A DNA stretch of 64,000 bases, from the NCBI GenBank assembly GCA_002339675.1, contig DDKB01000013.1, positions 186,001-250,000 on the forward strand. Reading direction: 5' to 3'. This stretch comes from Stutzerimonas stutzeri. GTDB taxonomy: Bacteria > Pseudomonadota > Gammaproteobacteria > Pseudomonadales > Pseudomonadaceae. The position numbers were made by a program, and so were the translations under genes. How positions within the stretch are numbered: position 1 is the stretch's first letter; the number at the start of each line of letters is the position of its first letter. This document shows positions 28,301 through 39,613 of this stretch, in pieces. The notes beneath the pieces are model-generated. The model was not told where the DNA came from, did not search any database, and saw only the letters and a program-made list of their open reading frames with translations.

Positions 28301-28648
28301 CTCGAGTTCTTCCTCCAGCCATTCGGCCAGTAGCTGCGCGTTGTTGCACTGTTTGTCGCGCGCCGTGTAGACCAGCGTCAGCGCACCGCTGGCGGCGATG
28401 TCCAGCAGCGGCCACCAGTGTTCCGGGTGGCTGGCCAGCTCTCCCCGGTACGCCTCCCGAAACGCCTCGAAGCCCAGCTCGCCGCGCTTGAAGGCGCGGC
28501 GTAGTGCATCCGAGGGCGCCAGTGCCTTGCGCCAGTCGTCCAGCGCCAGGTCGTCACGGCGGCGGTTGCGCGGCCAGAGGCGGTCGACCAGTACACGGTG
28601 GCCGTCAGCCGGTGCCGCGGGTTCGTAGGCGCGTTTGCAGCGGACCAT
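28247..28648 (-). CDS. DUF488 family protein
   Basis: Small cytosolic protein of 133 residues, family of unknown function. Recognisable family features are the N-terminal RVLVDRLWPR and the central FREAYRGEL followed by LTLVYTARDKQCNNA. The start at 28648 has GGAGG at good spacing; the frame to 28678 does not. The C-terminal part, from about RREPSSPTC to the stop, is encoded by a copy of the 55-bp repeat, so the natural end may have been replaced by the repeat. It is a single gene, divergent from the glycine-zipper gene. Confidence 0.82.
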   Translation of the reverse strand: MVRCKRAYEPAAPADGHRVLVDRLWPRNRRRDDLALDDWRKALAPSDALRRAFKRGELGFEAFREAYRGELASHPEHWWPLLDIAASGALTLVYTARDKQCNNAQLLAEWLEEELERRREPSSPTCYAGERLA

Positions 28649-28843
28649 CGGCGAGCCTCCAAGGTCGTGAATTCGCATCCATGTATCAGGGTAAAAATCA
28701 CTTGTTAACGGGTTTATATTACCTGAGTGGCCGGGGTATAAAAGACAATCAACTTATTAAGCGTTTGAAATATAAGGTGTTTAAAAGCGGCACGCTTCAT
28801 GACTGTAGTCAAGGAAACGACACAACACACAATGGAGCATCGC

Positions 28844-29197
28844 ATGAAGAATCTAGTCGCTTTGGTTACCTGTGCAACTTTGCTGGCCAGCGCGCTGGCG
28901 GGTGCCGACGAGGTGGTGTCGGCGCATAAGGATCGCGTCGTCGGGGGCGGTTTCGGTGGGCTCAGTGGGTTCATGCTCGGCGCGGCCGCTGGCGGCCCCA
29001 TCGGTGCGCTGGTCGGCGGCGGGCTGGGCTACCTGGCCGGGCAGGGCGTGCAGGAGGCGGCCGGGCTCGAGCAGACGCTGTACGTGATCGAGACGGAAGA
29101 TGGCAGCAGGTCGCGGCTGCGCACCTCGCGCAATGACCTGGTGGCCGGCCAGCAGGTACAGCGTGACGGGTCCCGGCTGACGGCACAGAACCGCTAG
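28844..29197 (+). CDS. Glycine-zipper periplasmic/outer-membrane protein
   Basis: Small exported protein of 117 residues. A signal peptide (MKNLVALVTCATLLASALAGA) is followed by a glycine-rich, membrane-prone stretch from about 33 to 68 (VVGGGFGGLSGFMLGAAAGG and on) of the glycine-zipper type, then a charged C-terminus. The start follows GGAG. The DNA upstream (28.70-28.80 kb) is unusually A/T-rich and could hold a strong promoter. Such proteins are often envelope or stress lipoprotein-like factors, but no function can be assigned here. Confidence 0.75.
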   Translation: MKNLVALVTCATLLASALAGADEVVSAHKDRVVGGGFGGLSGFMLGAAAGGPIGALVGGGLGYLAGQGVQEAAGLEQTLYVIETEDGSRSRLRTSRNDLVAGQQVQRDGSRLTAQNR

Positions 29198-29261
29198 GCT
29201 GGCTGTTCGGGTGGGCCGTCCGCTCTGCTAGGCTGGCCGCCCCACGCACGAAGGAGCCGAG

Positions 29262-29702
29262 ATGAGCTATTCCCTGTTGCATGTCACGCATTTGCTGGCC
29301 GCGATCTTTTTCATCGGCACGCTGTTCGTCGAGGTCGCGGTGCTTGCCCGCGTGCGCCAGCAGGTCGAGCCGGCGACGATGCAGGCGGTCGACAAGGCGG
29401 TCGGTGCGCGCCTGCGGGTGGTGCTGCATTGGGTGGTGGTGTTCGTCTACGGCGCCGGCATCGGCCTGGCCTGGCAGCATCGCCAGGCGCTCGCCCATCC
29501 GTTTTCCAGCAGTTTCGCCACGCTGTTGTCGTTGAAGATCCTGCTGGCGATCGGCGTGTTCTTCACCTTTGGCCTGGTGGCGCTATTACTGCGCAGCGGG
29601 CGCATGACGCCGTCGCGCTACCGGCTGATCCACTGGGCGATCTTTGCGCAGATGGTCGGCATCGTGCTGCTGGCCAAAGGCATGTTCTACCTCCAGTGGT
29701 AG
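29262..29702 (+). CDS. Four-helix membrane protein, CopD-like
   Basis: Inner-membrane protein of 146 residues with four hydrophobic segments (about 5-24, 52-70, 82-104, 121-142). Histidines sit at membrane edges (His7 and His10 in LLHVTHLL, His57, His122), the pattern of CopD/DUF2269-like proteins that may bind heme or copper. The start has AAGGAG. It is a single gene between the glycine-zipper gene and the acyl-CoA dehydrogenase. The CopD assignment rests on length and helix pattern only; a copper role is unproven. Confidence 0.6.
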   Translation: MSYSLLHVTHLLAAIFFIGTLFVEVAVLARVRQQVEPATMQAVDKAVGARLRVVLHWVVVFVYGAGIGLAWQHRQALAHPFSSSFATLLSLKILLAIGVFFTFGLVALLLRSGRMTPSRYRLIHWAIFAQMVGIVLLAKGMFYLQW

Positions 29703-29892
29703 ACGGCACGCGCCGTACTCGGCGCTGCCCTCTAGTGCATCGGCGCGCGAAGGACGATGACTTCGGTCAATCACGACGCGCTATCAGCCACCCTGATTGA
29801 CGGCAGATTCAGCCGCTTTAGGCTCGTTCTTTTTCGGTCGAGCCGCGCCTATGGTGCATGCATCCTGACCCGCCAGTTTGCCGAGGTATCCG

Positions 29893-31149
29893 ATGCATTT
29901 TGCCTACAGCCCACGTGTCGAGGCGCTGCGCCAGCAGCTCATCGCGTTCATGGACCAATACATCGTGCCGCGTGTCGGCGCCTGGCAGATGGAGGTCGCC
30001 GCCGGCGCCTACCCGGTGTCCTTCATGGAAGATCTCAAGGCGCTGGCGCGTTCGGAGGGGCTGTGGAACCTGTTCCTGCCCGCGCTCGGCAAGGACGAAC
30101 CGGGCACCGGCTTGAGCAACCTCGAGTACGCGCCGCTGGCCGAAATCATGGGCCGCGTGCACTGGGCTTCAGAGGTGTTCAACTGCAACGCGCCGGACAC
30201 CGGCAACATGGAGTTGCTGCACCTGTTCGCCTCCCCCGAGCAGCGCGAGCGCTGGTTGAAACCGCTGCTCGAAGGCGAGATCCGTTCGGCCTTCGCCATG
30301 ACCGAGCCGGATGTGCCGTCCTCCGATGCCACCAATATCCAGACGCTGATCCGCCGCGATGGCGACGATTACGTGATCAACGGACGCAAATGGTTCATCA
30401 CCAACGCCTCGCATCCCAACTGCAAGCTGCTGATCGTGATGGGCAAGACCGACCCGGATGCCGACAGCCATCGACAGCAGAGCATGATCCTGGTGCCCTT
30501 CGACACGCCCGGTGTCGAGCGGGTGCGCAACATCCCGGTGATGAACCACATCGCGCCGGAGGGCCACTGCGAACTCGTGCTGCGCAATGTGCGGGTGCCG
30601 GTCGCCAACCTGCTGGGTGAGGAGGGCGATGGCTTCATGATGGCCCAGGCGCGACTCGGCCCGGGGCGCATCCATCACTGCATGCGGGCAATCGGCATGG
30701 CCGAGCTGGCGCTGGAGCTGATGGTCGAGCGCTGCCAGGAGCGCAAGGCATTCGGCAAATACCTGCAGCAGTACTCCAATGTCGCCGACTGGATTGCCGA
30801 ATCGCGTATCGAGATCGAGCAGGCCCGCCTGCTGGTGCTCAAAACGGCGTGGATGATCGACGAAGTGGGCGCCAAGGCCGCGCGCAAGGAGATTGCCATG
30901 ATCAAGGCATTGGTACCGCGCATGCAGACCCGGGTCGTCGACCGGGCCATGCAGGTGTACGGCGCCATGGGGCTGACGCCGGATACACCGCTGGCCGATA
31001 TGTGGACCGGTGGCCGTGCCCTGCGCTTCGCCGACGGCCCGGACCAGGTGCACTTGCGCAGCATCGCGCGAATGGAGATCAAGGCCAGCGAGGCGACCCG
31101 CGGCGCCACCGCCGCCTACCTGACCCCGCCCGGGCGGCAGGGCGCTTGA
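29893..31149 (+). CDS. Acyl-CoA dehydrogenase
   Basis: FAD-dependent enzyme introducing a 2,3-double bond into an acyl-CoA, feeding electrons to ETF. The 418-residue product has the three-part fold: helical N-terminus (YSPRVEALRQQLIAFMDQYI), middle beta domain (FAMTEPDVPSSDATNI, INGRKWFITNA) and helical C-terminus (ERKAFGKYLQQYSNVADWIA; MQVYGAMGL). The sequence style is that of the ACAD10/11-like branch, so the substrate may be branched or unusual rather than a simple fatty acid. The start at 29893 follows GAGG. No other beta-oxidation gene is near. Confidence 0.9.
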   Translation: MHFAYSPRVEALRQQLIAFMDQYIVPRVGAWQMEVAAGAYPVSFMEDLKALARSEGLWNLFLPALGKDEPGTGLSNLEYAPLAEIMGRVHWASEVFNCNAPDTGNMELLHLFASPEQRERWLKPLLEGEIRSAFAMTEPDVPSSDATNIQTLIRRDGDDYVINGRKWFITNASHPNCKLLIVMGKTDPDADSHRQQSMILVPFDTPGVERVRNIPVMNHIAPEGHCELVLRNVRVPVANLLGEEGDGFMMAQARLGPGRIHHCMRAIGMAELALELMVERCQERKAFGKYLQQYSNVADWIAESRIEIEQARLLVLKTAWMIDEVGAKAARKEIAMIKALVPRMQTRVVDRAMQVYGAMGLTPDTPLADMWTGGRALRFADGPDQVHLRSIARMEIKASEATRGATAAYLTPPGRQGA

Positions 31150-31491
31150 GGCGCCTGCTGGGCTGACGCGCAGGGCCGCCCGGCCCGGCGTGTGGGGGCA
31201 ATCGGCGCGCCGGCCACGTCCAGGTCCGACTCCCTTGGATCGGCGCGGTTCGGTTTAGGCCTAGCCCGCGGCCATAACGACCAACGGTACATTCGCCGCT
31301 TCGGTCTGTTCTAGGCTCATCGCTATCGCATTAATCCGGTCGTAGCCAGGGCGGTGCATGCGCCCGTCAACGACCGTCACGTTGACATGGCTCAATGCAA
31401 TCAGCCTTACCGGCCAATCTTGATAGCCGTCAAGGGACGCCGTGGTCGCGGGACCCTACCATCGCCGCACATTCGCATTGTCGAGGCCGTC
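31150..31491. other. Promoter region of the nos operon
   Basis: About 340 bp upstream of nosR. An ANR/DNR-type box lies at 31420-31433, and a weaker symmetrical element, TTGAC-ATGG-CTCAA, at 31382-31395. A TACCAT hexamer at 31457-31462 sits where the -10 should be if the box is centred near -41.5. A long frame reading through this region into nosR has no homology before 31492. Confidence 0.6.
31420..31433 (+). promoter_or_regulatory. ANR/DNR box upstream of nosR
   Basis: TTGAT-AGCC-GTCAA, one mismatch from TTGAT-N4-ATCAA. Its centre lies 30 bp before a possible -10 (TACCAT, 31457-31462), the class II position for FNR-family activators. Confidence 0.7.
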
Positions 31492-33708
31492 ATGAAGTCG
31501 CTCCCCCTCACCGCCGCTGGCAGCAAGCACGCCTGGAGGCAGGGCCTTGTCCTGTTGCTGGCTCTGGTGTTTGCCTCCCTCACCGTGCAGGCGCGCGAGT
31601 ACGAAGCCGAGCAGCAGCGCCTCGAGCAGTTCTTTCCCGATACCTCGCTGTCTGCGCCCGAAGGCGACTACCAGGTGCGCACCATCCGCAAGGGTGACGA
31701 GGTACTTGGCTATGCCTTCCAGAGCATCAACGTGGTCGACATCCCCGCCTATTCCGGCAAGCCGATCAATATTCAGGTACTGCTCGACCCGCAGGGCGTG
31801 ATCGTCGATGCCTATGTGCTCGAACATCACGAGCCGATCCTGCTGGTGGGCATTCCGGTGGAGAAGCTGCATGCCTTCACCGCCAAGTACCAGGGCATCA
31901 GCGTCGACCAGCGCGTGGTGGTTGGCCATTCCAGTGACGAGAAGGCGGTCACCATCGATGCGGTCACCGGTGCCACCGTCACCGTCATGGTGGTCAACGA
32001 GATCGTCATGCGCGCCGCCCACGATGTGGCGGTATCGCTCGGCCTGGTCGAGGACAAGGCTGGTACCGCGCAGAAGCCGGCCACGATTCGTCTGGATGAC
32101 TACCAGCCGGCGAGCTGGAGCGAGCTCACCGGCAATGGCGCGATCCGCCGCCTGCACCTGACCCGTGGCGACATCGACAAGGCGTTCAAGGGCACCGAGG
32201 CCGAAGGCATCGATGAAGCTCAACCGGACGCCGTCGACGAGACTTTCATCGACCTTTACGCCGCCGAGGTCAACCCACCGACCATCGGCCGCAACCTGCT
32301 TGGCGAGAGCCAGTACCAGTCGCTGATGGACGGCCTGAAGCCGGGCGAACACGCGGTCGCCGTCATGGCCAGCGGCGACTACTCGTTCAAGGGCTCGGGC
32401 TATGTGCGCGGCGGCATCTTCGATCGGGTGCAGCTGCGCCAATTCGGCAATGTCATCAGCTTCCACGACCGCGATTTCCAGCGCCTCGACGACGTCTACG
32501 CCGAAGGCATCCCGGACTTCAGCGAGATGGCGATCTTCATCGTTCGCGAACACGTCGCCTTCGACCCGGGCTCGCCCTGGACGCTGGAGTTGCTGGTTCG
32601 CCGCCAGACCGGCCCGATCAGCGGGGTATTCACCAGCTTCGAGCTGCCCTACCAGATGCCCGAGGCCTACCTCGACCGCCCGCAGCCGACCGCTGAGGAG
32701 CTGGCAGCGGCCGAAGAGGCCAGCCGGCCGATGTGGGTCACTATCTGGTACCAGAAGAGCTTCCAGATTGGCGTGATCGTGGCCGCCCTGGCGCTGCTGA
32801 CCGTCATCCTGTTCCTGCAGGACAGCCTCACCCGCCGCCCGCATTTCCTGCATTGGCTACGCCGCGGCTACCTGGTGTTCACCGTGGTGTTCATCGGCTG
32901 GTACGCCCTGGGGCAACTGTCGGTGGTCAACGCGTTGACCTTCGTCCATGCGCTGTTCCAGGACTTCCGCTGGGAGTTGTTCCTCACCGATCCGGTGATC
33001 TTCATCCTCTGGACCTTCACCGCCGCCAGCATCCTGCTCTGGGGCCGCGGCGTCTTCTGCGGCTGGCTGTGCCCCTTCGGCGCGCTGCAGGAGCTGATCA
33101 ACGAGGCCGCACGCAAGCTGAAGGTCCCGCAGTACGAGCTGCCGTTCGCCGTGCATGAGCGGCTCTGGGCGATCAAGTACATCGTGCTGCTGGTGCTGTT
33201 CGGCATCTCGCTGGAGTCGATGATGATGGCCGAGAAGGCCGCCGAGGTGGAGCCGTTCAAGACCGCCATCACCCTGCATTTCGATCGCCAGTGGTGGTTC
33301 GTTGCCTACGCGGTGGCGCTGCTGGTGATCAACCTGTTCACCCGCAAGGTGTACTGCCGCTACATCTGCCCGCTGGGCGCGGCGCTGTCGATCAGCAGCA
33401 AGGTTCGCCTGTTCGACTGGCTCAAGCGCCGTCCGGAATGCGGCAGCCCCTGCCAGCTGTGCGCCAAGGAATGCGAGATCCAGGCGATTCATCCCGATGG
33501 GCACATCAACCACAACGAGTGCCATTACTGCCTCGATTGCCAGATGACCTATCACAACGAAGACAAGTGCCCGCCGCTGATCCTGAAGAACAAGCGCGCC
33601 AAGCGCGGCAAGAAGGCCCCGGCTGGCCCGACGCTGATTCCCGTAGTGCAAGTGATGGACCCACAGAGCGAGGCGCCTGGGCGCAGTAGCTCGCAACCGA
33701 TCGTCTGA
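31492..33708 (+). CDS. nosR: NosR, flavin and Fe-S protein for N2O reduction
   Basis: Membrane protein needed for nosZ expression and for electron delivery to N2O reductase. The 738-residue product has a signal segment, a periplasmic FMN-binding domain with covalent-flavin motif DAVTGAT (Thr162), several transmembrane helices, two CxxxCP motifs at the membrane (CGWLCP, CRYICP), and a C-terminal cytoplasmic ferredoxin-like domain with two cysteine clusters ([12 protein letters not shown] and CHYCLDC). Length and layout match P. stutzeri NosR (about 724). The start at 31492 has GAGG upstream. First gene of nosRZDFYL-tatE; nosZ follows after 28 bp. An ANR/DNR box lies upstream. Confidence 0.96.
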   Translation: MKSLPLTAAGSKHAWRQGLVLLLALVFASLTVQAREYEAEQQRLEQFFPDTSLSAPEGDYQVRTIRKGDEVLGYAFQSINVVDIPAYSGKPINIQVLLDPQGVIVDAYVLEHHEPILLVGIPVEKLHAFTAKYQGISVDQRVVVGHSSDEKAVTIDAVTGATVTVMVVNEIVMRAAHDVAVSLGLVEDKAGTAQKPATIRLDDYQPASWSELTGNGAIRRLHLTRGDIDKAFKGTEAEGIDEAQPDAVDETFIDLYAAEVNPPTIGRNLLGESQYQSLMDGLKPGEHAVAVMASGDYSFKGSGYVRGGIFDRVQLRQFGNVISFHDRDFQRLDDVYAEGIPDFSEMAIFIVREHVAFDPGSPWTLELLVRRQTGPISGVFTSFELPYQMPEAYLDRPQPTAEELAAAEEASRPMWVTIWYQKSFQIGVIVAALALLTVILFLQDSLTRRPHFLHWLRRGYLVFTVVFIGWYALGQLSVVNALTFVHALFQDFRWELFLTDPVIFILWTFTAASILLWGRGVFCGWLCPFGALQELINEAARKLKVPQYELPFAVHERLWAIKYIVLLVLFGISLESMMMAEKAAEVEPFKTAITLHFDRQWWFVAYAVALLVINLFTRKVYCRYICPLGAALSISSKVRLFDWLKRRPECGSPCQLCAKECEIQAIHPDGHINHNECHYCLDCQMTYHNEDKCPPLILKNKRAKRGKKAPAGPTLIPVVQVMDPQSEAPGRSSSQPIV

Positions 33709-33736
33709 CCCCAAGTTGTCCCAAAGGAGCAATCAC

Positions 33737-35638
33737 ATGAGCGACAAAGAAACCAAGAACCCCCAAGCATTGGAGAAGGCCGGCCTCAGCCGCCGCGGCT
33801 TCCTCGGGGCCAGCGCCATGACCGGCGCGGCAGTCGCTGCCACGGCCCTGGCCGGTGGCGTGATGACGCGCGAATCCTGGGCGGCAGCGGTCAAGGAATC
33901 CAAGTCCAAGATCCACGTCGCGCCCGGCGAGCTGGACGACTACTACGGCTTCTGGAGCGGCGGTCATCAGGGTGAGGTGCGCGTACTGGGCGTGCCCTCG
34001 ATGCGCGAGCTGATGCGCATCCCGGTATTCAACGTCGACTCGGCCACCGGTTGGGGCCTGACCAACGAAAGCCGCGCGATCATGGGCGAGAGTGCCAAGT
34101 ATCTGAACGGCGACTGCCACCACCCGCACATCTCCATGACCGACGGCAAGTACGACGGCAAGTACCTGTTCATCAACGACAAGGCCAACAGCCGCGTCGC
34201 GCGCATCCGTCTGGACATCATGAAGTGCGACGCGATGCTCACCGTACCGAACGTCCAGGCCATTCACGGCCTGCGCCTGCAGAAGGTGCCGCACACCAAG
34301 TACGTGTTCGCCAACGCCGAATTCGTCATTCCGCATCCCAACGACGGCACCAACTTCGACCTGCAGGCCGAAAGCGCCTACACCATGTTCAACGTCATCG
34401 ACGCCGAGAAGATGGAAATGGCCTTCCAGGTCATCGTCGACGGCAACCTGGACAACACCGACGCCGACTACACCGGCAAGTACGCGGCCTCCACCTGCTA
34501 CAACTCGGAGAAGGCCACCGACCTGGGCGGCATGATGCGCAACGAGCGCGACTGGGTCGTGGTGTTCAACATCCCGCGCATCGAAGCGGCGATCAAGGCG
34601 GGCAAGTTCACCACCCTGGGCGACTCCAAGGTGCCGGTGGTCGATGGCCGCGCCGGTTCCGAATTCACCCGCTACATCCCGGTACCGAAGAACCCGCACG
34701 GCTGCAACACCTCGCCGGACGGCAAGTACTTCATCGCCAACGGCAAGCTGTCGCCCACCGTGACCATGATCGAGATCGCCAAGCTCGATGACCTGTTCGA
34801 CAACAAGCTCAAGGACCCGCGCGACACCGTCGCCGCCGAACCCGAGCTGGGCCTGGGCCCACTGCACACCACCTTCGACGGTCGCGGTAACGCCTACACC
34901 ACGCTGTTCATCGACAGCCAGGTGGTCAAGTGGAACATGGCCGACGCGGTCCGCGCCTACAAGGGCGAGAAGGTCAACTACATCAAGCAGAAGCTCGACG
35001 TGCAGTACCAGCCGGGCCACAACCATGCGTCCCTGACCGAGACCCGTGACGCCGACGGCCAATGGCTGGTGGTGCTGTGCAAGTTCTCCAAGGACCGCTT
35101 CCTCTCCACCGGCCCGCTGCACCCGGAAAACGACCAGCTGATCGACATTTCCGGCGACGAGATGAAGCTGGTGCACGACGGCCCGACCTACGCCGAGCCG
35201 CACGACTGCATCCTGGCCCGCCGCGACCAGATCAAGACCAAGAAGATCTGGGACCGCAAGGATCCCTTCTTCGCCGCCGCGGTCGAGCGCGCCAAAAAGG
35301 ACGGCATCACCCTGGAGACCGACAACAAGGTCATCCGTGACGGCAACAAGGTGCGCGTCTACATGACCTCGTCGGCGCCGACCTATGGCGTCAACGAGTT
35401 CACCGTCAAGCAGGGCGATGAAGTGACCGTGACCATCACCAACATCGACGAGATCGAGGACGTGACCCACGGCTTCTGCATGACCAACCACGGTGTGAGC
35501 ATGGAGATCAGCCCGCAGCAGACCTCCTCGATCACCTTCACCGCCGACAAGCCCGGCGTGCACTGGTATTACTGCAACTGGTTCTGCCACGCACTGCACA
35601 TGGAAATGGTCGGCCGCATGCTGGTCGAACCGGCGTAA
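33737..35638 (+). CDS. nosZ: Nitrous-oxide reductase
   Basis: Periplasmic multicopper enzyme reducing N2O to N2, the last step of denitrification. The 633-residue precursor has a Tat signal (SRRGFLGAS), so it is clade I and is exported folded. The seven-bladed propeller carries the CuZ histidines, beginning with GDCHHPH. The C-terminal cupredoxin domain has the CuA motif [12 protein letters not shown] (Cys613, Trp615, Cys617, His621, Met624). The start at 33737 has AAAGGAG; the frame to 33716 lacks one. It is followed by nosDFYL for copper loading and by tatE, which may help its export. Confidence 0.98.
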   Translation: MSDKETKNPQALEKAGLSRRGFLGASAMTGAAVAATALAGGVMTRESWAAAVKESKSKIHVAPGELDDYYGFWSGGHQGEVRVLGVPSMRELMRIPVFNVDSATGWGLTNESRAIMGESAKYLNGDCHHPHISMTDGKYDGKYLFINDKANSRVARIRLDIMKCDAMLTVPNVQAIHGLRLQKVPHTKYVFANAEFVIPHPNDGTNFDLQAESAYTMFNVIDAEKMEMAFQVIVDGNLDNTDADYTGKYAASTCYNSEKATDLGGMMRNERDWVVVFNIPRIEAAIKAGKFTTLGDSKVPVVDGRAGSEFTRYIPVPKNPHGCNTSPDGKYFIANGKLSPTVTMIEIAKLDDLFDNKLKDPRDTVAAEPELGLGPLHTTFDGRGNAYTTLFIDSQVVKWNMADAVRAYKGEKVNYIKQKLDVQYQPGHNHASLTETRDADGQWLVVLCKFSKDRFLSTGPLHPENDQLIDISGDEMKLVHDGPTYAEPHDCILARRDQIKTKKIWDRKDPFFAAAVERAKKDGITLETDNKVIRDGNKVRVYMTSSAPTYGVNEFTVKQGDEVTVTITNIDEIEDVTHGFCMTNHGVSMEISPQQTSSITFTADKPGVHWYYCNWFCHALHMEMVGRMLVEPA

Positions 35639-35708
35639 CGTGACCGGGCGGGAGCGCATGACCGGCTCCCGCCCATCCCCTGCCTGGAAGCTGAAAAGGA
35701 ACAACGCA

Positions 35709-37016
35709 GTGCTCAGATCTCAGGCGATGAACAGGCTACAACCGCTGGCAGCGCTGCTGCTGGCCCTCTTGAGTGGCGTGGCCCAGGCGGCGCCGCTACC
35801 CATCACCTCGCTGCCGCTCCAGGCGGACGGGGAGCACCGCTGGCTGCTGCCGGCGGGCGAATACCAGGGCTCGTTCAGCATCGACGAGCCGTTGCAGCTG
35901 CGCTGCGCGCCTGGTGCGATCATCGATGCGCAGGGCGAGGGCAATGCCCTGACCATCACCGCGGCTGACGTCCGCGTTCAGGGCTGCACCCTGCGCAATT
36001 GGGGACGCAACCTCACCGACCTCAATTCCGCCGTGTTCATCGGGCCAAAGGCGCGCGGCGCAGTGATCGAGGACAACCGGATGCAGGGCCCGGGCTCGGG
36101 CGTCTGGGTCGACTCTACCCAGGACGTCAGCGTGCTCGGCAACCGCATCCAGGGCGATCCGAGCATCCGCTCGCAGGACCGCGGCAACGGCATCCACCTC
36201 TATGCCGTCAAGGGCGCGCAAGTCATTGGCAACCGGGTGCGCGAGACCCGTGACGGCATCTACATCGACACCTCCAACGGCAACTTGCTCAAGGACAACG
36301 TGCTCGAGGACCTGCGCTACGGGGTGCACTACATGTACTCCAACGACAACCGGGTGATCGGCAACCTGACCCGCCGCACCCGCACCGGCTATGCACTGAT
36401 GCAGAGCCGCAAGCTGACCGTCATCGGCAACCGTTCCGAAGGGGATCAGAACTACGGCATCCTGATGAACTACATCACCTACTCGACCCTGCGCGACAAC
36501 CAGGTCAGCGACGTGCGCAGCGGCTCGAGCGGCGACAGCATGATCAACGGCGCGGAGGGCAAGGCGCTGTTCATCTACAACTCGCAGTTCGACGTGATCG
36601 AAAATAACCTCTTCGCCCACAGCCCGCTGGGCATCCACCTGACCGCAGGCTCCGAGGACAACCGCATCGCCGGCAACGCCTTCGTCGACAACCAGCAGCA
36701 GGTCAAGTACGTCGCCACGCGTACCCAGGAATGGTCGATCGACGGCCGTGGCAACTACTGGAGCGACTACCTGGGCTGGGACCGCAACAACGACGGCCTG
36801 GGCGACGTCAGCTACGAACCCAACGACAACGTCGACCGCCTGCTGTGGCTCTATCCCCAGGTGCGCCTGCTGATGAACAGCCCGAGCATCGAGGTGCTGC
36901 GCTGGGTCCAGCGGGCGTTCCCGGTGGTCAAGTCACCCGGCGTGAAGGACAGCCACCCCCTGATGAAATCGCCCATCGAACCCTTGATAGCCAAGACGCA
37001 GGAGCCGACGCCATGA
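35709..37016 (+). CDS. nosD: NosD, periplasmic maturation factor
   Basis: Periplasmic beta-helix protein needed to build the CuZ site of NosZ, acting with the NosFY ABC transporter. The 435-residue product has a signal peptide followed by CASH/parallel beta-helix repeats (recurring N-x2-x-N patterns such as [27 protein letters not shown]). The GTG start at 35709 is preferred because AAGGA lies eight bases upstream and the resulting length matches known NosD (about 436); an ATG at 35727 is the alternative. The stop overlaps the nosF start as ATGA. Confidence 0.93.
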   Translation: MLRSQAMNRLQPLAALLLALLSGVAQAAPLPITSLPLQADGEHRWLLPAGEYQGSFSIDEPLQLRCAPGAIIDAQGEGNALTITAADVRVQGCTLRNWGRNLTDLNSAVFIGPKARGAVIEDNRMQGPGSGVWVDSTQDVSVLGNRIQGDPSIRSQDRGNGIHLYAVKGAQVIGNRVRETRDGIYIDTSNGNLLKDNVLEDLRYGVHYMYSNDNRVIGNLTRRTRTGYALMQSRKLTVIGNRSEGDQNYGILMNYITYSTLRDNQVSDVRSGSSGDSMINGAEGKALFIYNSQFDVIENNLFAHSPLGIHLTAGSEDNRIAGNAFVDNQQQVKYVATRTQEWSIDGRGNYWSDYLGWDRNNDGLGDVSYEPNDNVDRLLWLYPQVRLLMNSPSIEVLRWVQRAFPVVKSPGVKDSHPLMKSPIEPLIAKTQEPTP

Positions 37017-37939
37017 GTGCCGTACAGATCCAGGGCGTGAACCAGCGTTACGGCAGCATGACCGTGCTGCACGACTTGAACCTGGAGCTCGCCCAGGGCG
37101 AAGTGCTGGGCCTGTTCGGCCATAACGGCGCCGGCAAGACCACCAGCATGAAGCTCATCCTCGGCCTGCTGTCGCCCAGCGACGGGCAGGTGCGGGTGCT
37201 CGGCCATGCGCCGAACGATCCGGCGGTGCGCCGCCAGCTCGGCTACCTGCCGGAAAATGTGACCTTCTATCCGCAGCTCAGTGGCCGCGAGACGCTGCGC
37301 CATTTCGCCCGGCTCAAGAGCGCACCGCTGGCGCAGGTGGACGAACTGCTGGAGCAGGTGGGCCTGGCCCATGCCGCTGAGCGTAGGGTCAAGACCTACT
37401 CCAAGGGCATGCGCCAGCGCCTCGGCCTGGCGCAGGCACTGCTCGGCGAACCACGCCTGCTGCTGCTCGACGAACCAACCGTGGGGCTGGATCCGATCGC
37501 CACCGGCGATCTTTACCAGCTGATCGACCGGCTGCGCCAGCGCGGCACCAGCATCATCCTCTGCTCCCACGTGCTGCCGGGCGTCGAGGCGCACATCAAC
37601 CGCGCGGCGATCCTGGCCAAGGGCCGCCTGCAGGCGGTCGGCAGCCTGGCGCAATTGCGCGTCGAGGCGGGCTTGCCGGTGCGCATCCGTGCCAGCGGCG
37701 TGGACAATGGCGCCGCCTGGCTGCAACGCTGGGATGCCGCCGGGCACAGCGCGCGGTCGCTGGGCGAACGCAGCGTCGAGGTCAGCGCGATCAACGGGCA
37801 CAAACTGCCGCTGCTGCGCGAACTGCTCGGCGAAAGCGAGCCGGACGACATCGAGATCCACCAGCCCTCGCTGGAGGACCTGTACCGCTACTACATGGAG
37901 CGCGCCGTGGACGTCCGCGCCGCGGAGGGCACGCTATGA
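37013..37939 (+). CDS. nosF: NosF, ABC transporter ATPase
   Basis: Cytoplasmic ATPase that drives NosY in maturation of N2O reductase. The 308-residue product shows Walker [10 protein letters not shown], the signature [13 protein letters not shown], Walker [14 protein letters not shown] and the H-loop ILCSHVLPG. The C-terminal extension after about residue 210 is typical of NosF. Start and stop overlap nosD and nosY by four bases each (ATGA), so translation is coupled to keep subunits balanced. The long frame running back to 36731 is an overlap artefact. Confidence 0.95.
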   Translation: MSAVQIQGVNQRYGSMTVLHDLNLELAQGEVLGLFGHNGAGKTTSMKLILGLLSPSDGQVRVLGHAPNDPAVRRQLGYLPENVTFYPQLSGRETLRHFARLKSAPLAQVDELLEQVGLAHAAERRVKTYSKGMRQRLGLAQALLGEPRLLLLDEPTVGLDPIATGDLYQLIDRLRQRGTSIILCSHVLPGVEAHINRAAILAKGRLQAVGSLAQLRVEAGLPVRIRASGVDNGAAWLQRWDAAGHSARSLGERSVEVSAINGHKLPLLRELLGESEPDDIEIHQPSLEDLYRYYMERAVDVRAAEGTL

Positions 37940-38763
37940 GCCAGGTCTGGAACATCGCCCGCAAGGAACTCAGCGACGGCCTGCGCAACCGCTGGCTGCT
38001 GGCCATCAGTCTGCTCTTCGCGGTCCTGGCGGTGGGCATCGCCTGGCTCGGCGCGGCGGCGTCCGGTCAGCTCGGCTTCACCTCGATCCCCGCCACGGTC
38101 GCCAGCCTCGCCAGCCTGGCGACCTTCCTGATGCCGCTGATCGCGCTGCTGCTGGCGTATGACGCCATCGTCGGCGAGGACGAGGGCGGCACCCTGATGC
38201 TGCTGCTGACCTATCCGCTGGGGCGCGGGCAGATCCTGCTCGGCAAGTTCGTTGGCCACGGGCTGATTCTGGCGCTAGCGGTGCTGATCGGCTTCGGCTG
38301 CGCGATGCTGGCCATCGCTCTGCTGGTGGACGACATCGAGATCGGCATGCTGATCTGGGCGTTTGGTCGTTTCATGATTTCCTCGACCCTGCTCGGCTGG
38401 GTGTTCCTGGCGATGGCCTATGTGCTCAGCAGTAAGGTCAGCGAGAAATCCAGCGCGGCCGGGTTGGCGCTCGGCGTGTGGTTTCTGTTCGTGCTGGTGT
38501 TCGACCTGGTGCTGCTGGCGCTGCTGGTGCTCAGCGAAGGCAAGTTCAGCCCCGACGCGCTGCCCTGGCTGTTGCTGCTCAACCCGGCCGACATCTATCG
38601 ACTGATCAACCTGTCCGGCTTCGAGGGCGGCAATGCCATGGGCGTACTGTCACTGGGCGGCGATCTGCCGGTGCCTGCGACCGTCCTCTGGTTGTGCCTG
38701 CTGCTCTGGGTCGGCGCATCGTTGTCGCTGGCCTACGGCGTGTTCCGTCGCCGTCCCGCATGA
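37936..38763 (+). CDS. nosY: NosY, ABC transporter permease
   Basis: Membrane partner of NosF, 275 residues with six hydrophobic segments in the ABC-2 arrangement ([20 protein letters not shown] at the N-terminus). With NosD and NosF it forms the complex that works on NosZ copper-site assembly. It overlaps the end of nosF (ATGA) and is followed by nosL after 23 bp. Confidence 0.94.
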   Translation: MSQVWNIARKELSDGLRNRWLLAISLLFAVLAVGIAWLGAAASGQLGFTSIPATVASLASLATFLMPLIALLLAYDAIVGEDEGGTLMLLLTYPLGRGQILLGKFVGHGLILALAVLIGFGCAMLAIALLVDDIEIGMLIWAFGRFMISSTLLGWVFLAMAYVLSSKVSEKSSAAGLALGVWFLFVLVFDLVLLALLVLSEGKFSPDALPWLLLLNPADIYRLINLSGFEGGNAMGVLSLGGDLPVPATVLWLCLLLWVGASLSLAYGVFRRRPA

Positions 38764-38786
38764 TCCACAAGAAGGAAACTGTCACG

Positions 38787-39338
38787 ATGAATGCGCTATA
38801 CCTACGCTCGTCCCGCCTACTGCTAGCCGCGGCGCTGCTGCTGGGCCTGGCGGCCTGCAACGAACCCGAGACGAGCGAGCAGGCGCTGGCGCCTGTTGCC
38901 TTCCATGCCGGCGACGAGTGCCATGTCTGCGGCATGGCGATCAGCGATTTCCCCGGGCCCAAGGGCGAGGCGGTGGAAAAGGGCAAGGTGCGCAAGTTCT
39001 GCTCCACCGCTGAGCTGCTCGGCTGGTGGCTGCAGCCGGAAAACCGCACGCTGCAGGCCAAGCTCTATGTCCACGACATGGGCCGCAGCACCTGGGAGAA
39101 ACCCGACGACGAGTACCTGATCGACGCGACCAGCGCCTACTATGTCGCCGGCACGCACCTGAAGGGGGCCATGGGCGCCGTGCTGGCGACCTTTGCCAAG
39201 GAGGAGGACGCCCAGCGGCTGGCCGCCGAGCAGGGCGGGCGGGTGCTGCGCTTCGATGAAATCGACCAGTCGGTGCTGCAACCGGCGGCCGCAATGGCCT
39301 CCGGCATGACCGATCACCAGGCCCACGCCGGCCACTGA
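38787..39338 (+). CDS. nosL: NosL, copper-chaperone lipoprotein
   Basis: Outer-membrane-anchored Cu(I)-binding lipoprotein delivering copper to NosZ. The 183-residue precursor has a lipobox LAAC with Cys24, then the NosL-family motif CHVCGM, a second cysteine region KFCST and a conserved Met in VHDMGRSTW. The histidine-rich tail (DHQAHAGH) may help collect copper. The start follows AAGGA; it lies directly after nosY. Confidence 0.93.
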   Translation: MNALYLRSSRLLLAAALLLGLAACNEPETSEQALAPVAFHAGDECHVCGMAISDFPGPKGEAVEKGKVRKFCSTAELLGWWLQPENRTLQAKLYVHDMGRSTWEKPDDEYLIDATSAYYVAGTHLKGAMGAVLATFAKEEDAQRLAAEQGGRVLRFDEIDQSVLQPAAAMASGMTDHQAHAGH

Positions 39339-39389
39339 ACCACCGGCCCGCGCGGGCCGCACTGACACAACTTGAATGAGGTATTTGCA

Positions 39390-39569
39390 ATGATGGGTAT
39401 CAGTATCTGGCAACTCCTGATCGTGCTGATGATCGTGGTCATGCTGTTCGGCACCAAGCGCCTGCGCGGGCTCGGCTCCGACCTGGGTGGCGCGATCAGC
39501 GGCTTTCGCAAGTCCATGAGCGACGGCGACGCCACCGCCGCCGATACGGTCAAGCACGAACCGAAATAA
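39390..39569 (+). CDS. tatE: Twin-arginine translocase component TatE/TatA
   Basis: Small Tat pore protein, 59 residues: one N-terminal membrane helix ([18 protein letters not shown]), the [10 protein letters not shown] hinge and an amphipathic helix ([15 protein letters not shown]). It closes the nos operon and probably supports export of folded NosZ, the Tat substrate of the same operon. The start is the first of two ATG codons, at 39390, behind GAGG. tatB and tatC are not here, so this is an extra TatA-type subunit. Confidence 0.9.
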   Translation: MMGISIWQLLIVLMIVVMLFGTKRLRGLGSDLGGAISGFRKSMSDGDATAADTVKHEPK

Positions 39570-39613
39570 ACCATCGGTCATCTTCCGCCGACCGCTCGTC
39601 CCACGGTAGGCCC